Counted from the stretch's first letter, positions 9,448 through 18,089 are shown. The stretch: 64,000 bases of DNA from Pseudomonas paralactis (GCF_001439735.1 NZ_JYLN01000007.1:62001-126000); one strand, 5' to 3'. Notes: generated by a model not told the origin, from the sequence alone. Translations and numbers: made by a program.

Positions 9448-10412
9448 TGTTTGTTACCGCGCTGGGCGTAGAGCATGATCATGGAACCGATGACGTTCAC
9501 CAGCAGCGTGATAAACATCAGCACGAGCGCGGCGTACATCAACACCTCGATCTCGTTCGGCCCGGCTTCGGGAAAGTTCAGCGCCAGCAAGGCCGCCAAG
9601 GTATTGGCCGGCGCAAACAACGACAGTGAGATGTTGTTGGCGTTGCCCACCAGCATGGCCAGCGCCATGGTTTCACCCAGTGCGCGACCGAGCCCGAGCA
9701 CCAGGGAACCGAAAATACCGGTGGCGGCGGATGGCACCATTACCTTGAGAATCGCCTCCCAATGGGTGGTGCCCATGCCATAGGCGGCCTGTTTGGTTTT
9801 CATCGGTACGCTGGTCAGGGCGTCCTGGGACACGGCGGCAATCGTCGGCAGAATCATGATCGCCAATACCAGCGCCGCCGGGAGCAACCCCGGCCCGCTC
9901 AAGGACGTGCCGAAAAACGGTATCCAGCCCAGCTCGCTGTTCAACCAGGTGGTCAATGGCCGGATCGCCGGGATCACCACGTAGATGCCCCACAGCCCAT
10001 ACACCACGCTGGGGATGGCCGCGAGCAATTCAACGATGGTGCGAAACACTGCGGCGAGCTTCGCCGGCAGGAAATCCTGAGTGAGAAAAATTGCCATGCT
10101 GACGCCGAAAACCCCTGCAATCAGCAGCGCGATCAAGGCGCTATAGAGCGTGCCCCAAATCGCCGGCAGGATCCCGTACTTGCCTTGGTTGACATCCCAG
10201 ACACTACCGAAGAGCACGTCAAAACCGTGCTTCTCCATGCCGGGAAGGGCCTTGCGTCCCACCTCGAATACCAAGGCTGCGACCAACGCCAGAATCAGTA
10301 CCACCCCGATTCGCGCGAGCCCTCGGAAGGTGCGATCGACCAGGAAGTCCTTTGCAGAGGGGGGCTGGCAGGCAGAATCGGGGTTAACCGGGACGACGAA
10401 AGGTTTGATCAT
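9444..10412 (-). CDS. pstC: Phosphate ABC transporter permease PstC
   Basis: 322 residues from the ATG at 10412. A longer reading from a TTG at 10430 is possible, but the ATG has GGA about 8 bases upstream. Six transmembrane segments are visible, plus the permease loop (AYGMGTTHWEAILKVMVPSA) facing PstB, and GALGETMA-like text (GRALGETMALAML) typical of PstC. It pairs with PstA and overlaps it by 4 bp. It is separated from pstS by a short gap containing a GC-rich hairpin. Confidence 0.95.
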   Translation of the reverse strand: MIKPFVVPVNPDSACQPPSAKDFLVDRTFRGLARIGVVLILALVAALVFEVGRKALPGMEKHGFDVLFGSVWDVNQGKYGILPAIWGTLYSALIALLIAGVFGVSMAIFLTQDFLPAKLAAVFRTIVELLAAIPSVVYGLWGIYVVIPAIRPLTTWLNSELGWIPFFGTSLSGPGLLPAALVLAIMILPTIAAVSQDALTSVPMKTKQAAYGMGTTHWEAILKVMVPSAATGIFGSLVLGLGRALGETMALAMLVGNANNISLSLFAPANTLAALLALNFPEAGPNEIEVLMYAALVLMFITLLVNVIGSMIMLYAQRGNKQ

Positions 10413-10446
10413 GGGCGAATTCCGGAACAAGGGGGGAAACGCTCCC

Positions 10447-10468
10447 GGCCTGGCTGACAGCCCAGGCC
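10447..10468 (-). other. Intergenic hairpin between pstS and pstC
   Basis: A 7-bp perfect inverted repeat (GGCCTGG/CCAGGCC) sits in the pstS-pstC gap with no following T-run. Such a hairpin commonly protects the 3' end of a binding-protein mRNA or attenuates read-through, giving more PstS than permease; that role is inferred. Confidence 0.5.
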
Positions 10469-10487
10469 AAGAGCGACCTCACGGGTG

Positions 10488-11519
10488 TTACTGGATGTTG
10501 GCGGAAGCTTTGCGCACCTGATCGACAACCGATTGCGGCAGCGGGATGTAGCCCATCGAGTCGGCGATTTTCTGCCCCTCGGTCAAGCTGTATTCGACCA
10601 TTTCGCGCATGGCCTTGGCCTTGGCCGGGTTACCGTTGTCCTTGCGGAAGATCATCCAGGTGTAGGACGTGATCGGGTAGGACTTCGCGCCGTCCGGGTC
10701 CGGCAGCCAGGCCACCAGGCTTTCCGGCATCTTCACGGCTGCCAGGGCCTCGGCACCGCTCTCGGCATTGGGCACCACATACTGCCCGGCCTTGTTCTGC
10801 AACTGGGCAAAGTCGACCTTGGCCAACTTGGCGAAGCCGTACTCAATGTAGCCAATCGCGCCTGGCGTCTGGCGTACGGTGGCGGTCACGCCATCGTTCT
10901 TGGGCGACTTGATGAACTTATCGCTGGCCGGCCAGTTGACGGTGTTGCCCTCCCCCAGCGCCGTTTTGAATTCAGGGTTAATGGTCGCCAGGTGCTTGGT
11001 GAATACCGCTGTGGTGCCGCTGGAGTCTGCACGTACCACCACAGTGATCGGCATGTCGGTCAGTTTCAGGTCCGGGTTGGCGGCGACGATCTGTGGGTCG
11101 TTCCACTTGGTGATCTTGCCCAGGAAGATATTGGAGTAAACGTCGCGTGGCAGCTTGAGGCCCTTGGGGTTGCCCGGCAGGTTATACGCCAGCACGATTT
11201 CACCTGCGGTCATTGGCAGCAATTGCACGCCTTCGGCCACCTTGGCGATGTCCTCATCCTTCATGGCCGAGTCACTGGCGGCGAAATCGACGGTTTTATT
11301 CAAGAAGTCCTGCACGCCTGCGCCGCTGCCCTTGGATTGATAATCCACGGTAACGCCAGCGGTCTTCTTGCTGAAGTCCTTGAACCAGGTGAGGTAGATC
11401 GGTGCAGGGAAGCTGGCGCCGGAACCGGTGAGGCGCACGTTCTCGGCGGCGAAGGTCATGGAGGAGGCACACAGAGATACCGTAACGGCGAGTGCTGCGG
11501 ACTTCATCAAGCTTTTCAT
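10488..11519 (-). CDS. pstS: Periplasmic phosphate-binding protein PstS
   Basis: 343 residues. It captures phosphate in the periplasm for PstCAB. The ATG at 11519 gives a clean signal peptide (MKSLMKSAALAVTVSLCASS, then MTFA cleaved before AENVRL); the longer open frame up to 11660 runs through the promoter and is not used. Phosphate-site signatures are visible: TGSGASFPAPIY near the mature N-terminus, the SKGSGAGVQD segment, SDSAMKDEDI, and RADSSGTTAVFTK. It is the first gene of the operon and is preceded by a Pho-box-like element ending about 45 bp upstream. Confidence 0.97.
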   Translation of the reverse strand: MKSLMKSAALAVTVSLCASSMTFAAENVRLTGSGASFPAPIYLTWFKDFSKKTAGVTVDYQSKGSGAGVQDFLNKTVDFAASDSAMKDEDIAKVAEGVQLLPMTAGEIVLAYNLPGNPKGLKLPRDVYSNIFLGKITKWNDPQIVAANPDLKLTDMPITVVVRADSSGTTAVFTKHLATINPEFKTALGEGNTVNWPASDKFIKSPKNDGVTATVRQTPGAIGYIEYGFAKLAKVDFAQLQNKAGQYVVPNAESGAEALAAVKMPESLVAWLPDPDGAKSYPITSYTWMIFRKDNGNPAKAKAMREMVEYSLTEGQKIADSMGYIPLPQSVVDQVRKASANIQ

Positions 11520-11564
11520 TAAAAGGAACTCGTTGTGGTGACGGGCTCCCGAACTGTGCAGCAG

Positions 11565-11597
11565 GGTTGTTACATTTTTATGAAAATTGAATGGCAG
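11565..11597 (-). promoter_or_regulatory. Probable Pho box (three tandem 11-bp units) of the pst operon
   Basis: On the minus strand, three consecutive 11-base units read CTGCCATTCAA, TTTTCATAAAA and ATGTAACAACC. PhoB sites are direct repeats of CTGTCAT followed by four mainly A/T bases. The first unit matches the 7-mer at 6 of 7 positions, the second at 5 of 7 and the third at fewer. Position, 46 bases before the pstS ATG, is suitable for activation. Confidence 0.65.
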
Positions 11598-11689
11598 GCT
11601 GCGGATTTGTCCCTGATTGCCCCTACAACGCGGAATTTTCTGGCATCCAGTTAGTAACAAATTGCGACTGGATTACCGCCGAATGCACA

Positions 11690-11718
11690 AAATGAGGCTG
11701 CCGACAGCCGGCAGCCTC
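11690..11718 (-). terminator. Rho-independent terminator after the YcaC-type gene
   Basis: A 10-bp perfect stem (GAGGCTGCCG/CGGCAGCCTC, loop of 5) at 11694-11718 is followed on the minus strand by ATTTTG. It lies 12 bases beyond the stop of the gene ending at 11730 and separates it from pstS. Confidence 0.75.
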
Positions 11719-11729
11719 ACTCATCAGGC

Positions 11730-12356
11730 TTATTTGCCCTCAGTCAAGGCGTTGTAACTGGTGAACAGGTTGCGGTAATCCGGGATGTGGTTGGAGAACA
11801 ACGTCCCCAAGCCTTCAATATCGTTGCGCCAATCGCGATGCAACTCACACGCCAGGCCAAACCAGGTCATCAGTTGCGCGCCATTGGCCGTCATACGGGC
11901 CCAGGCCGATTGCTGGGTCAGTTCGTTGAACGTGCCGGAAGCATCGGTCACCACAAATACTTCAAACCCTTCAGCCAGGGCCGACAGCGCCGGGAACGCC
12001 ACGCACACTTCGGTCACCACGCCGGCAATGATCAACTGCTTCTTGCCCGTGGCCTTGATGGCCTTGACGAAGTCTTCGTTGTCCCAGGCATTGATCTGGC
12101 CAGGGCGGGCAATGTACGGAGCGTCCGGGAACAGCGCTTTGAGCTCGGGTACCAGTGGGCCGTTCGGGCCGGTTTCGAAACTGGTGGTGAGGATGGTCGG
12201 CAGCTTGAAGTACTTGGCCAGGTCAGCCAGGGCCAGCACGTTGTTCTTGAACTTGTCCGGGTCAATGTCACGAACCAACGACAGCAGACCAGCCTGATGG
12301 TCCACCAGCAATACAGCGGCGTTATCTTTGTCCAAACGAACGTAAGGTGTAGACAT
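11730..12356 (-). CDS. ycaC: Isochorismatase-like cysteine hydrolase, YcaC family
   Basis: 208 residues from the ATG at 12356, which has AGGAG at good spacing; the longer open frame to 12455 is upstream non-coding sequence. It is very similar, from memory, to E. coli YcaC, an octameric cytoplasmic hydrolase of unknown substrate. The nucleophile Cys118 sits in GVVTEVCVAF and the paired Asp19 in LLVDHQAG; a basic residue, Arg84, lies where many relatives have Lys. It is divergent from a LysR gene across a 306-bp gap, a layout that suggests control by that regulator. Confidence 0.9.
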   Translation of the reverse strand: MSTPYVRLDKDNAAVLLVDHQAGLLSLVRDIDPDKFKNNVLALADLAKYFKLPTILTTSFETGPNGPLVPELKALFPDAPYIARPGQINAWDNEDFVKAIKATGKKQLIIAGVVTEVCVAFPALSALAEGFEVFVVTDASGTFNELTQQSAWARMTANGAQLMTWFGLACELHRDWRNDIEGLGTLFSNHIPDYRNLFTSYNALTEGK

Positions 12357-12662
12357 TGTGGTACTCCTGATAAAAAAGATGATGCCCTGAGCGGGCACCT
12401 CGTAAAAAAACCCAGCGTGTTTACTTTCGCTGTGAGTCCGGTTCTTCGTGACCATCGAAGTTTGCAGCGTTACCTGATGCAGTCAGGAGCCACCTTAGTC
12501 ATCAGGTTCAGGGTTAGGTAGTGGCTGAATCAGGCCGCTGCATCTCATAAATGGAACGATGCCTGTGACCCGCCCGCTTGGACGTGCCAGCCGTTACAAT
12601 GAGACCATCTGCTCAGCTCTCGCCGCGTACCGCGTTCCCGACACTCTTTCCAGGCAGCCTTA
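12357..12662. promoter_or_regulatory. Divergent promoter region between ycaC and lysR-type gene
   Basis: A 306-bp non-coding gap between two divergent starts. A 7-bp inverted repeat (CCTGATG at 12473-12479 and CATCAGG at 12500-12506) could be part of a LysR operator, but the spacer is long and a standard T-N11-A site was not pinned down. Nothing else is recognised here. Confidence 0.4.
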
Positions 12663-13559
12663 ATGGACATAAAGCAACTCAAATTCCTGATCGCGCTGGA
12701 ACAGACCCGCCATTTCGGTCAGGCCGCCGCACGCTGCCACATCACCCAGCCGACCCTGTCGATGCGCCTGCGTAACCTGGAGGATGAGCTGGGCCTGGAA
12801 CTGGTCACCCGCGGCCAACGCTTCGAAGGTTTCACCGAGGCCGGCGAGCGTGTGCTGGCCTGGGCCAGGACCCTGCTCGCCGCCCATGACGGCCTGTTTG
12901 CCGAGGCCGCCGCGTGCCGTGGTCAACTGGTCGGTAACCTGCGCCTGGGCCTGGTGCCCCTGAGCGGCTTCAACCCGATCCGTTTCATTCAGGACTTGTC
13001 CAACACCTTTCCGGAACTCAAGTTCAGCCTCACCTCCATGAGTTCGGACAGGATCATCGAAGCCCTGGGCACCAACCAGCTGGACCTGGGCGTGTGTTAC
13101 CTGGACCACGTCAACGCCAACTACCTGGAATTTTTCGAAATGGGCGAGACCCGTGTCGGGCTGCTCTACGACACCCGCCACTTCCAATTCGAAGGCAGCG
13201 AAATGAGCTGGGAAGAGGCCGCCAAACTGCCGCTGGGGATGATCAGCAACGGTATGCACTACCGAAAATCCATCGACCTGAGCTTCCGCAGCCGTGGCCT
13301 GGATCCGCAGCCCATTCTGGAAAGCGATTCCACCTATCAACTGTTCCAGGCGATCCACGAAGGCTTCTGCTGCGCGATCATGCCGTTGGACAGCGGCCTG
13401 GAAAGCCCGATTGAGAACCTGGCATTCATCAACCTCCCGGACGCCAGCGTACTCGCGCCCCTGGGCATGGTGATGCGCAAGACCGAACCGCGCTCGGCGA
13501 TTGCCGAAAAGTGTTTTGCCGAGGCCAGGAAGTTGTTTGCGGCCGAGGGCGAGGTTTAG
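12663..13559 (+). CDS. LysR-family transcriptional regulator
   Basis: 298 residues, standard LysR length. The N-terminal winged helix-turn-helix (residues 1-60) shows LKFLIALEQTRHFGQAA and ITQPTLSMRLRNLEDELG, followed by a periplasmic-binding-like effector domain from about residue 92. The effector is unknown. The gene is divergent from the YcaC-type hydrolase, which it probably controls, and ends at a strong terminator shared with ibpA. The ATG at 12663 begins the canonical MDIKQLKFL start; the CAGCCTTA just before it gives only a weak ribosome-binding site. Confidence 0.93.
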   Translation: MDIKQLKFLIALEQTRHFGQAAARCHITQPTLSMRLRNLEDELGLELVTRGQRFEGFTEAGERVLAWARTLLAAHDGLFAEAAACRGQLVGNLRLGLVPLSGFNPIRFIQDLSNTFPELKFSLTSMSSDRIIEALGTNQLDLGVCYLDHVNANYLEFFEMGETRVGLLYDTRHFQFEGSEMSWEEAAKLPLGMISNGMHYRKSIDLSFRSRGLDPQPILESDSTYQLFQAIHEGFCCAIMPLDSGLESPIENLAFINLPDASVLAPLGMVMRKTEPRSAIAEKCFAEARKLFAAEGEV

Positions 13560-13566
13560 CACGCAC

Positions 13567-13595
13567 AAAAAAGGCGCTCCGTAGAGCGCCTTTTT
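13567..13595. terminator. Bidirectional rho-independent terminator (lysR-type gene / ibpA)
   Basis: The stem AAGGCGCTC/GAGCGCCTT with a CGTA loop is flanked by an A-run on the left and a T-run on the right, so it serves both converging genes, ending at 13559 and 13609. Confidence 0.92.
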
Positions 13596-13608
13596 ACCGC
13601 CGATTACA

Positions 13609-14067
13609 TCACTGCACGCTTACCTGACGCAGCTCGGGCTTGGCATCGCCACCGATCGTGATGCGTTTTGGCTTGGCCTCTTCAGGCACTTCACGCAGCA
13701 GGTCGATGCTCAGCAAGCCATTGGTCAAGGCAGCGCCGCGCACTTCGATATGGTCCGCCAGGCGGAACGACAAACGGAAGGCACGTTGAGCAATGCCCTG
13801 GTGCAGGTAAGCGACCTTATCGTCGGTTTCGCGTTTTCCGCCGGAAACCGTCAAGACGCCCCTTTCGACCTGGATATCCAAGTCCTCCTCCGTCAGGCCG
13901 GCAACCGCGATGACAATCCGATACGCGTCATCACCGTGCTTTTCCACGTTGTGAGGTGGATAGGAATTGGGAGCCTCGCTGCGAAGCGCCGACTCGAACA
14001 GGTCGTTGAAGCGATCAAAGCCCACCGATTGACGGAACAGTGGGGCCAACGAAAGGGTAGTAGCCAT
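13609..14067 (-). CDS. ibpA: Small heat-shock protein IbpA (Hsp20)
   Basis: 152 residues. It is an ATP-independent holdase that binds unfolding proteins in the cytoplasm. An alpha-crystallin domain spans about residues 35-130 with NVEKHGDDAYRIVIAVAGL and ERGVLTVSGGK, and the A-x-x-x-NGLL motif (AALTNGLLSIDL) closes the domain. A short Q/V-rich tail follows. AGGAGA lies 7 bases before the ATG. A sigma-32-like promoter and a leader hairpin that includes the ribosome-binding site lie upstream. Confidence 0.96.
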   Translation of the reverse strand: MATTLSLAPLFRQSVGFDRFNDLFESALRSEAPNSYPPHNVEKHGDDAYRIVIAVAGLTEEDLDIQVERGVLTVSGGKRETDDKVAYLHQGIAQRAFRLSFRLADHIEVRGAALTNGLLSIDLLREVPEEAKPKRITIGGDAKPELRQVSVQ

Positions 14068-14130
14068 TTTAAAATCTCCTGAGTTTCTCCAAGTGATTTA
14101 GTACGCGACCCGCGTTCGGCATCGCGTGTT
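14068..14130 (-). ncRNA. Putative ROSE-like RNA thermometer in the ibpA leader
   Basis: The roughly 60-nt leader can fold into two hairpins. The upstream one pairs ACGCGA with TCGCGT. The downstream one (about 14077-14093) pairs CUUGGAG with CUCAGG of the AGGAG ribosome-binding site, with an AAA loop and one unpaired G opposite the site. A bulged G beside a paired Shine-Dalgarno is the hallmark of ROSE thermometers, which are known upstream of ibpA in Pseudomonas. Folding was done by eye. Confidence 0.6.
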
Positions 14131-14137
14131 CAAAAAT

Positions 14138-14163
14138 CTATGGACGCTGAAAAGGAATTCAAG
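14138..14163 (-). promoter_or_regulatory. Sigma-32-type heat-shock promoter of ibpA
   Basis: On the minus strand CTTGAA (14158-14163) is followed, after a spacer of about 12-13 bases, by GTCCATAG. The heat-shock consensus is CTTGAA then CCCCATNT at 13-15 bases. It would start transcription near 14130. Confidence 0.65.
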
Positions 14164-14294
14164 AGGGCTGAAAAAAATTTTTATCTTGCGCCGATCACCG
14201 TCACAAGAACCGCAGTGTCACGGCGTGTGCTCTAATCAGAATATCAGGCGTGCTTTAACCCGTGAGCGCCTGAGACAGCCCTTGAGGTACAAAA

Positions 14295-14723
14295 ATGAAA
14301 ATGACATTCCCTGCCCTGGCATTGGGCATCCTGATTTCCCAAGGGGCCCTGGCCGCTGGCGATGGCACTGCTGCCCTGGGCGGCGGTGTCGGTGGCGCGC
14401 TGGGCAATGTGGTCGGCCAACAGCTCGGTGGGTCGACCGGTGCGGCCATCGGTGCAGGCGTGGGTGGCGCGGCCGGTAGTGCGGTTGGCGCGCAGAAAGG
14501 CAACAAGACCGAAGCGGCAATTGGCGGCGGTTTGGGCTCGGCAGGTGGTTCGCTGATTGGCAATCGCCTGGGCGGCACCACCGGTTCGACCATCGGCGCG
14601 GGCGTTGGCGGCGCCGCAGGTGGCGCGTTGGGTAATAATCTGGCGGATGACGAGAGCAATCACCGTTCAGGCGGCGCCAGGCACAAAGGCAACAAGCATA
14701 AGCACAAGAACAAACACCATTGA
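14295..14723 (+). CDS. Secreted glycine-zipper protein with His/Lys-rich tail
   Basis: 142 residues. A signal peptide (MKMTFPALALGILISQGALA) is followed by three Gly-zipper blocks of GxxxGxxxG type (for example GAAIGAGVGGAAGSAVG and GSTIGAGVGGAAGGALG), which usually form membrane-inserted helix pairs. The C-terminus is very basic with alternating Lys and His (KGNKHKHKNKHH), a possible metal or polyanion binding tail. It resembles the glycine-zipper 2TM/YMGG families. The partner is unknown. It stands alone, and the ATG is preceded by the purine-rich GAGGT. Confidence 0.85.
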   Translation: MKMTFPALALGILISQGALAAGDGTAALGGGVGGALGNVVGQQLGGSTGAAIGAGVGGAAGSAVGAQKGNKTEAAIGGGLGSAGGSLIGNRLGGTTGSTIGAGVGGAAGGALGNNLADDESNHRSGGARHKGNKHKHKNKHH

Positions 14724-14791
14724 TTCTTTGATGCGGTTTTTTCAGTAAACAACACGAAGCAACCGGGCCCTGGGCGCTGGTGAATGCATCA

Positions 14792-16084
14792 CTATCGCCG
14801 CGAAGTGTGGCTATCCTTCCACAAAGGCAGCGGCTCGGGGTGCCTGTCGACCAGCGCACCTGACTCCAGGTCAAAAGGCACCACCCATAACTGTAATTGC
14901 GCCGAGAAACGGAAAGGGTCAAGTGGCTGATCAAAGCTCGCCTTGTAAGGATAGATGAGCAACATTTCGCCCTGCGGCTGGTCTTTCAAATAGTGCTGGC
15001 CATAAGCGAACAACTGATAGAAGTCCGTTTGGCTCAAGCCGTACTTGTTTGTGCGCTGATCCAGGCGTTTCCATTTGGTGTCCAGCACCCAGCGTTGACT
15101 GTTCTGTGTGATGAGCATGTCAGGTTTGAGTGGGAACATACCGTCGTCGTTATGCCGACACAGAAATTCTTGCTTGACCTGCCGTTGCATCGTTGCGCAA
15201 TCCGGTAACGTCCTGCGAATACAGACTTCGACATACCGCTCAAACAGTTTTTCCATCGGGTACAACAAACTGATTCCATGCCAATTGCCCGACACTGCAG
15301 TGGGCATCCCCTCCCCCAGGACCAGTTCACACCAAGGCTTAACCGGTTGGTAATGGGCCATCAAACGGTCATTGCGCCACAGCTTCAAATCAGCTTTCAG
15401 GTTGCGGCTGGCAGGCAACTCCTGCAACAGCCCCCGCAACTCATGAGCCAGGCGCCAGCTGTCCGGTTGTTGCGTCGCCTGGCAGACTTTCTGCAAGGCC
15501 AGCATCAGCAAGCGATTCTCTGGACGGTCCGGCAGAAAGACATCATGGCGCAGTTGAAACTGATGCTGACGGCCCGGTGGCTGACGAATCTGCCTGACAA
15601 TATCCAGTTGGCCACGCAGATAACGCTGCTCCTCTTCAAGGCGATGGTAGTCAAAGCGCAGCCCGCGCTTGACCAAGTGGTCCAGTTCCAGCAAGAACTG
15701 AAGCATCACCCACTCGCTAAGTGGCGCATCGAACAGCATCAAGTCCGCAGGGCCCACGCGACGGGTTTTGAGGTTAAAAGCTGCCTGAATCATCTTGCAC
15801 AGCAATTTACGATTGAGCTCAACACAATCGCCTTGCTCAAAATGCTTGGGCAATATCTCCAACCGCATACCGCAGGGGCTCTCCAGCACGCCGACAAAGT
15901 TATCCAATTTCAGCCAACATTGGCCTTCTATCTGCGCTAACGCCGTCCCTGCCTTGGTGAAGGAGTCGTTCAGGTCACATAGCCACTTGAAAGCTGAGGG
16001 AGAAATTTGCGCACGGTCCAGCCCCGACTCGATCGCCTCAGTAGTCAGCCGCGCGTATTCGCGGACCGTGACGGTAGGATTCAA
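14792..16084 (-). CDS. mcrC: McrC-type nuclease subunit of a type IV restriction system
   Basis: 430 residues. It is the endonuclease partner that cuts modified DNA after translocation by the McrB GTPase. An N-terminal strand-rich domain is followed by a PD-(D/E)xK nuclease core around residues 318-337 (KPDMLI, then VLDTKWKRLD), with a downstream Gln/Tyr helix (FYQLFAYGQHYL). The ATG overlaps the mcrB stop by 4 bp, so the pair is coupled. The system is a two-gene island between a glycine-zipper gene and treS. Confidence 0.93.
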   Translation of the reverse strand: MNPTVTVREYARLTTEAIESGLDRAQISPSAFKWLCDLNDSFTKAGTALAQIEGQCWLKLDNFVGVLESPCGMRLEILPKHFEQGDCVELNRKLLCKMIQAAFNLKTRRVGPADLMLFDAPLSEWVMLQFLLELDHLVKRGLRFDYHRLEEEQRYLRGQLDIVRQIRQPPGRQHQFQLRHDVFLPDRPENRLLMLALQKVCQATQQPDSWRLAHELRGLLQELPASRNLKADLKLWRNDRLMAHYQPVKPWCELVLGEGMPTAVSGNWHGISLLYPMEKLFERYVEVCIRRTLPDCATMQRQVKQEFLCRHNDDGMFPLKPDMLITQNSQRWVLDTKWKRLDQRTNKYGLSQTDFYQLFAYGQHYLKDQPQGEMLLIYPYKASFDQPLDPFRFSAQLQLWVVPFDLESGALVDRHPEPLPLWKDSHTSRR

Positions 16085-17967
16085 CGGGAGATCCTGCTGA
16101 TCGCCTTATAGGCCTGGATGCGATCAAATGCACACTCGTTCAGCTTCCAACGTTGGGTACGTGAGTCTACCGGCCCTTTTTCGCCAAACAATTGCAGGAA
16201 GTCTATTGTCACTTCCTGGACGAACTGATCGTCCTCTTCCTTATTGTGGTCGTTCAGCACCCAGTGAATGCGCTGCCAGTCCTCGAAGAAGTACTCTTGC
16301 AGCAGTGGCAGAATTTGCTGGCGAAAGATAGACGCCAACAGCGCCAGGCTCGGCTCGTGGCGCAACGGCAGGAAGTAAGCGTGTCCCAGGCAATGATCGC
16401 GATCGAGCAAAACCTCGATACGTTGATTCATTGTGCTCAACAGTTGCTTGATGTCCACCCCGGCTTCAGATGTGGAATCAGCGCCATCGTTGACAAAAAT
16501 GCCTTCGAGCAGACCGGGCTTGGGCGGCATTTCGATGAAATTGAAACGACGGCGCAGGGCAATATCCATCGAAGCCAGGGAGCGATCCGCCGTATTCATC
16601 GTGCCGATAAGGTAAACGTTGTCGGGGACGCTGAAGGGCTTTTTCGAGTACGGCAGTTGGACGCTCAATGCCTCATTCGATTCAGCATTCAAGCGCTCAC
16701 GCTTGCTCGGCTCGATCAGGCTGATCAGTTCGCCGAAAATACGCGAGATGTTGCCCCGGTTGATTTCATCGATCACAAGAACATGAGGTTTGCGTACTCC
16801 ATCCGCTTGCTCGAAAGGCTTGATCGGCTTGGCGTCAGACTTGTGCAGATAACCCAGCAGGTCGCTCCAGTTGAAGCGATCCAGTGGGTATACGGTTTTG
16901 CGCGTAAATAACTTGTCGCCATTAATGGGCAGAACTGAAAGTTCAAGATCGCGATACAGCCAGTTCACCGGCAATACCTGCGGATACTCACGCACGATGC
17001 TCGGCGGGTTTGCCTCATAGCGATACTCGCCGGTCACCACGCCGACGGCCGAGATCAACTCCGCAGAATGAATACACACCAGAACATCACCCGGCTGAAT
17101 TTCCTTTGCAAAAGAGCTCAAGGTGCCTTTGCTCTGGCTACTGAGCTGGTCGTAATAAGGCGTGTTGTTTTCGGCTTTCAGATCTCCGGCGCCCACCCAA
17201 CCGATACGCGCTTCGCCATGTTCCAGGCAGTAACTCAACTCGGGGCTTCCCCAGCTGCCGTTGATGGAAATTTTCCAGATGCGCGGGTTGCTACTGGTGC
17301 CGGCGTTGGCAGAACTGGTACGCGCCTGGTCACACAAACGTTTGAAAACACCCGGCTCGACCGGGTACTCAATTTGACCATTGTCGTTGCTGACTGCACG
17401 CAAGCCTTCAACGAAGTCTTCGTAACTGAAGCTCTGGTGAAAGGTGACGAAGCGAATACGCCCTTCCCGATCCAGCTCATCGATGCGGGTTTTCAGGGAG
17501 TGGTGCAGCTCATCATCAGCCGGGCTGTTCAAGCGTTGCTCGGCGAGAAACTGCGGGTCGAGCACTTCCAGCGCGGCCTCGATGGTGGAATACGTTTTAC
17601 CCGTGCCCGGCGGACCAAACAGAATCCGGTTAAGCGCCACTTTTTCAGCGGCTACCGAGGGTGAAACCTGAGTGCCGGGCGCAAGTGCGGGCAAGGTGTC
17701 ATCCCAATAGAGACGGCGGGGGTTCTCCCCTTCGGATTGCACCTGGGAATAATTGTCCTCCCAGCGACCGCGAGAACCGTATATTTCACGGGCTATTTGA
17801 GATACCAACGCATCGTCAGTTTCGATGGCCTTGCTGCGCGCTTTTTTTTCCTGACACTCAACGGGATAGAGTCGAAAAAGCTCCAATGCCAGCTCACTAG
17901 GCGTCCAACGTGTACCAGGAGCTTCTTGCAGCAATTCGAACACACGGTTACGCAACTTCAATGTCAT
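16081..17967 (-). CDS. mcrB: McrB-type AAA+ GTPase with internal EVE/PUA-like domain
   Basis: 628 residues. An N-terminal winged-helix-like region (about 1-90) is followed by the AAA+ core: Walker A GPPGTGKT at 118-125, the McrB signature FVTFHQSFSYEDFVEG at 173-188, Walker B VLVIDEINRGNISRIFGE at 396-413, and the GTP-specific MNTAD at 457-461. Between these, about residues 229-375 form an inserted domain (WKISINGSWG, then GEARIGWVGAG and EIQPGDVLVCI) that has the look of an EVE/PUA-type modified-base reader. In E. coli the reader is N-terminal, so here recognition may come from the insert. Modified-base specificity is unknown. Confidence 0.92.
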   Translation of the reverse strand: MTLKLRNRVFELLQEAPGTRWTPSELALELFRLYPVECQEKKARSKAIETDDALVSQIAREIYGSRGRWEDNYSQVQSEGENPRRLYWDDTLPALAPGTQVSPSVAAEKVALNRILFGPPGTGKTYSTIEAALEVLDPQFLAEQRLNSPADDELHHSLKTRIDELDREGRIRFVTFHQSFSYEDFVEGLRAVSNDNGQIEYPVEPGVFKRLCDQARTSSANAGTSSNPRIWKISINGSWGSPELSYCLEHGEARIGWVGAGDLKAENNTPYYDQLSSQSKGTLSSFAKEIQPGDVLVCIHSAELISAVGVVTGEYRYEANPPSIVREYPQVLPVNWLYRDLELSVLPINGDKLFTRKTVYPLDRFNWSDLLGYLHKSDAKPIKPFEQADGVRKPHVLVIDEINRGNISRIFGELISLIEPSKRERLNAESNEALSVQLPYSKKPFSVPDNVYLIGTMNTADRSLASMDIALRRRFNFIEMPPKPGLLEGIFVNDGADSTSEAGVDIKQLLSTMNQRIEVLLDRDHCLGHAYFLPLRHEPSLALLASIFRQQILPLLQEYFFEDWQRIHWVLNDHNKEEDDQFVQEVTIDFLQLFGEKGPVDSRTQRWKLNECAFDRIQAYKAISRISR

Positions 17968-18089
17968 GTGAAACGTCCTGATGGAAAGGTGTGATGGCGA
18001 AGCTAGCCACTTGCCATCACCTTGTCCAGCTCAAAACAACAAAACACTCAAGGCTCGCGCCGACACGCACCGTTCAATACTGCTTTTGC

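Noticed and set aside
11520..11660. 47-residue longer N-terminus for PstS
   Set aside because: It would translate the Pho box and promoter; the ATG at 11519 begins a normal signal peptide.
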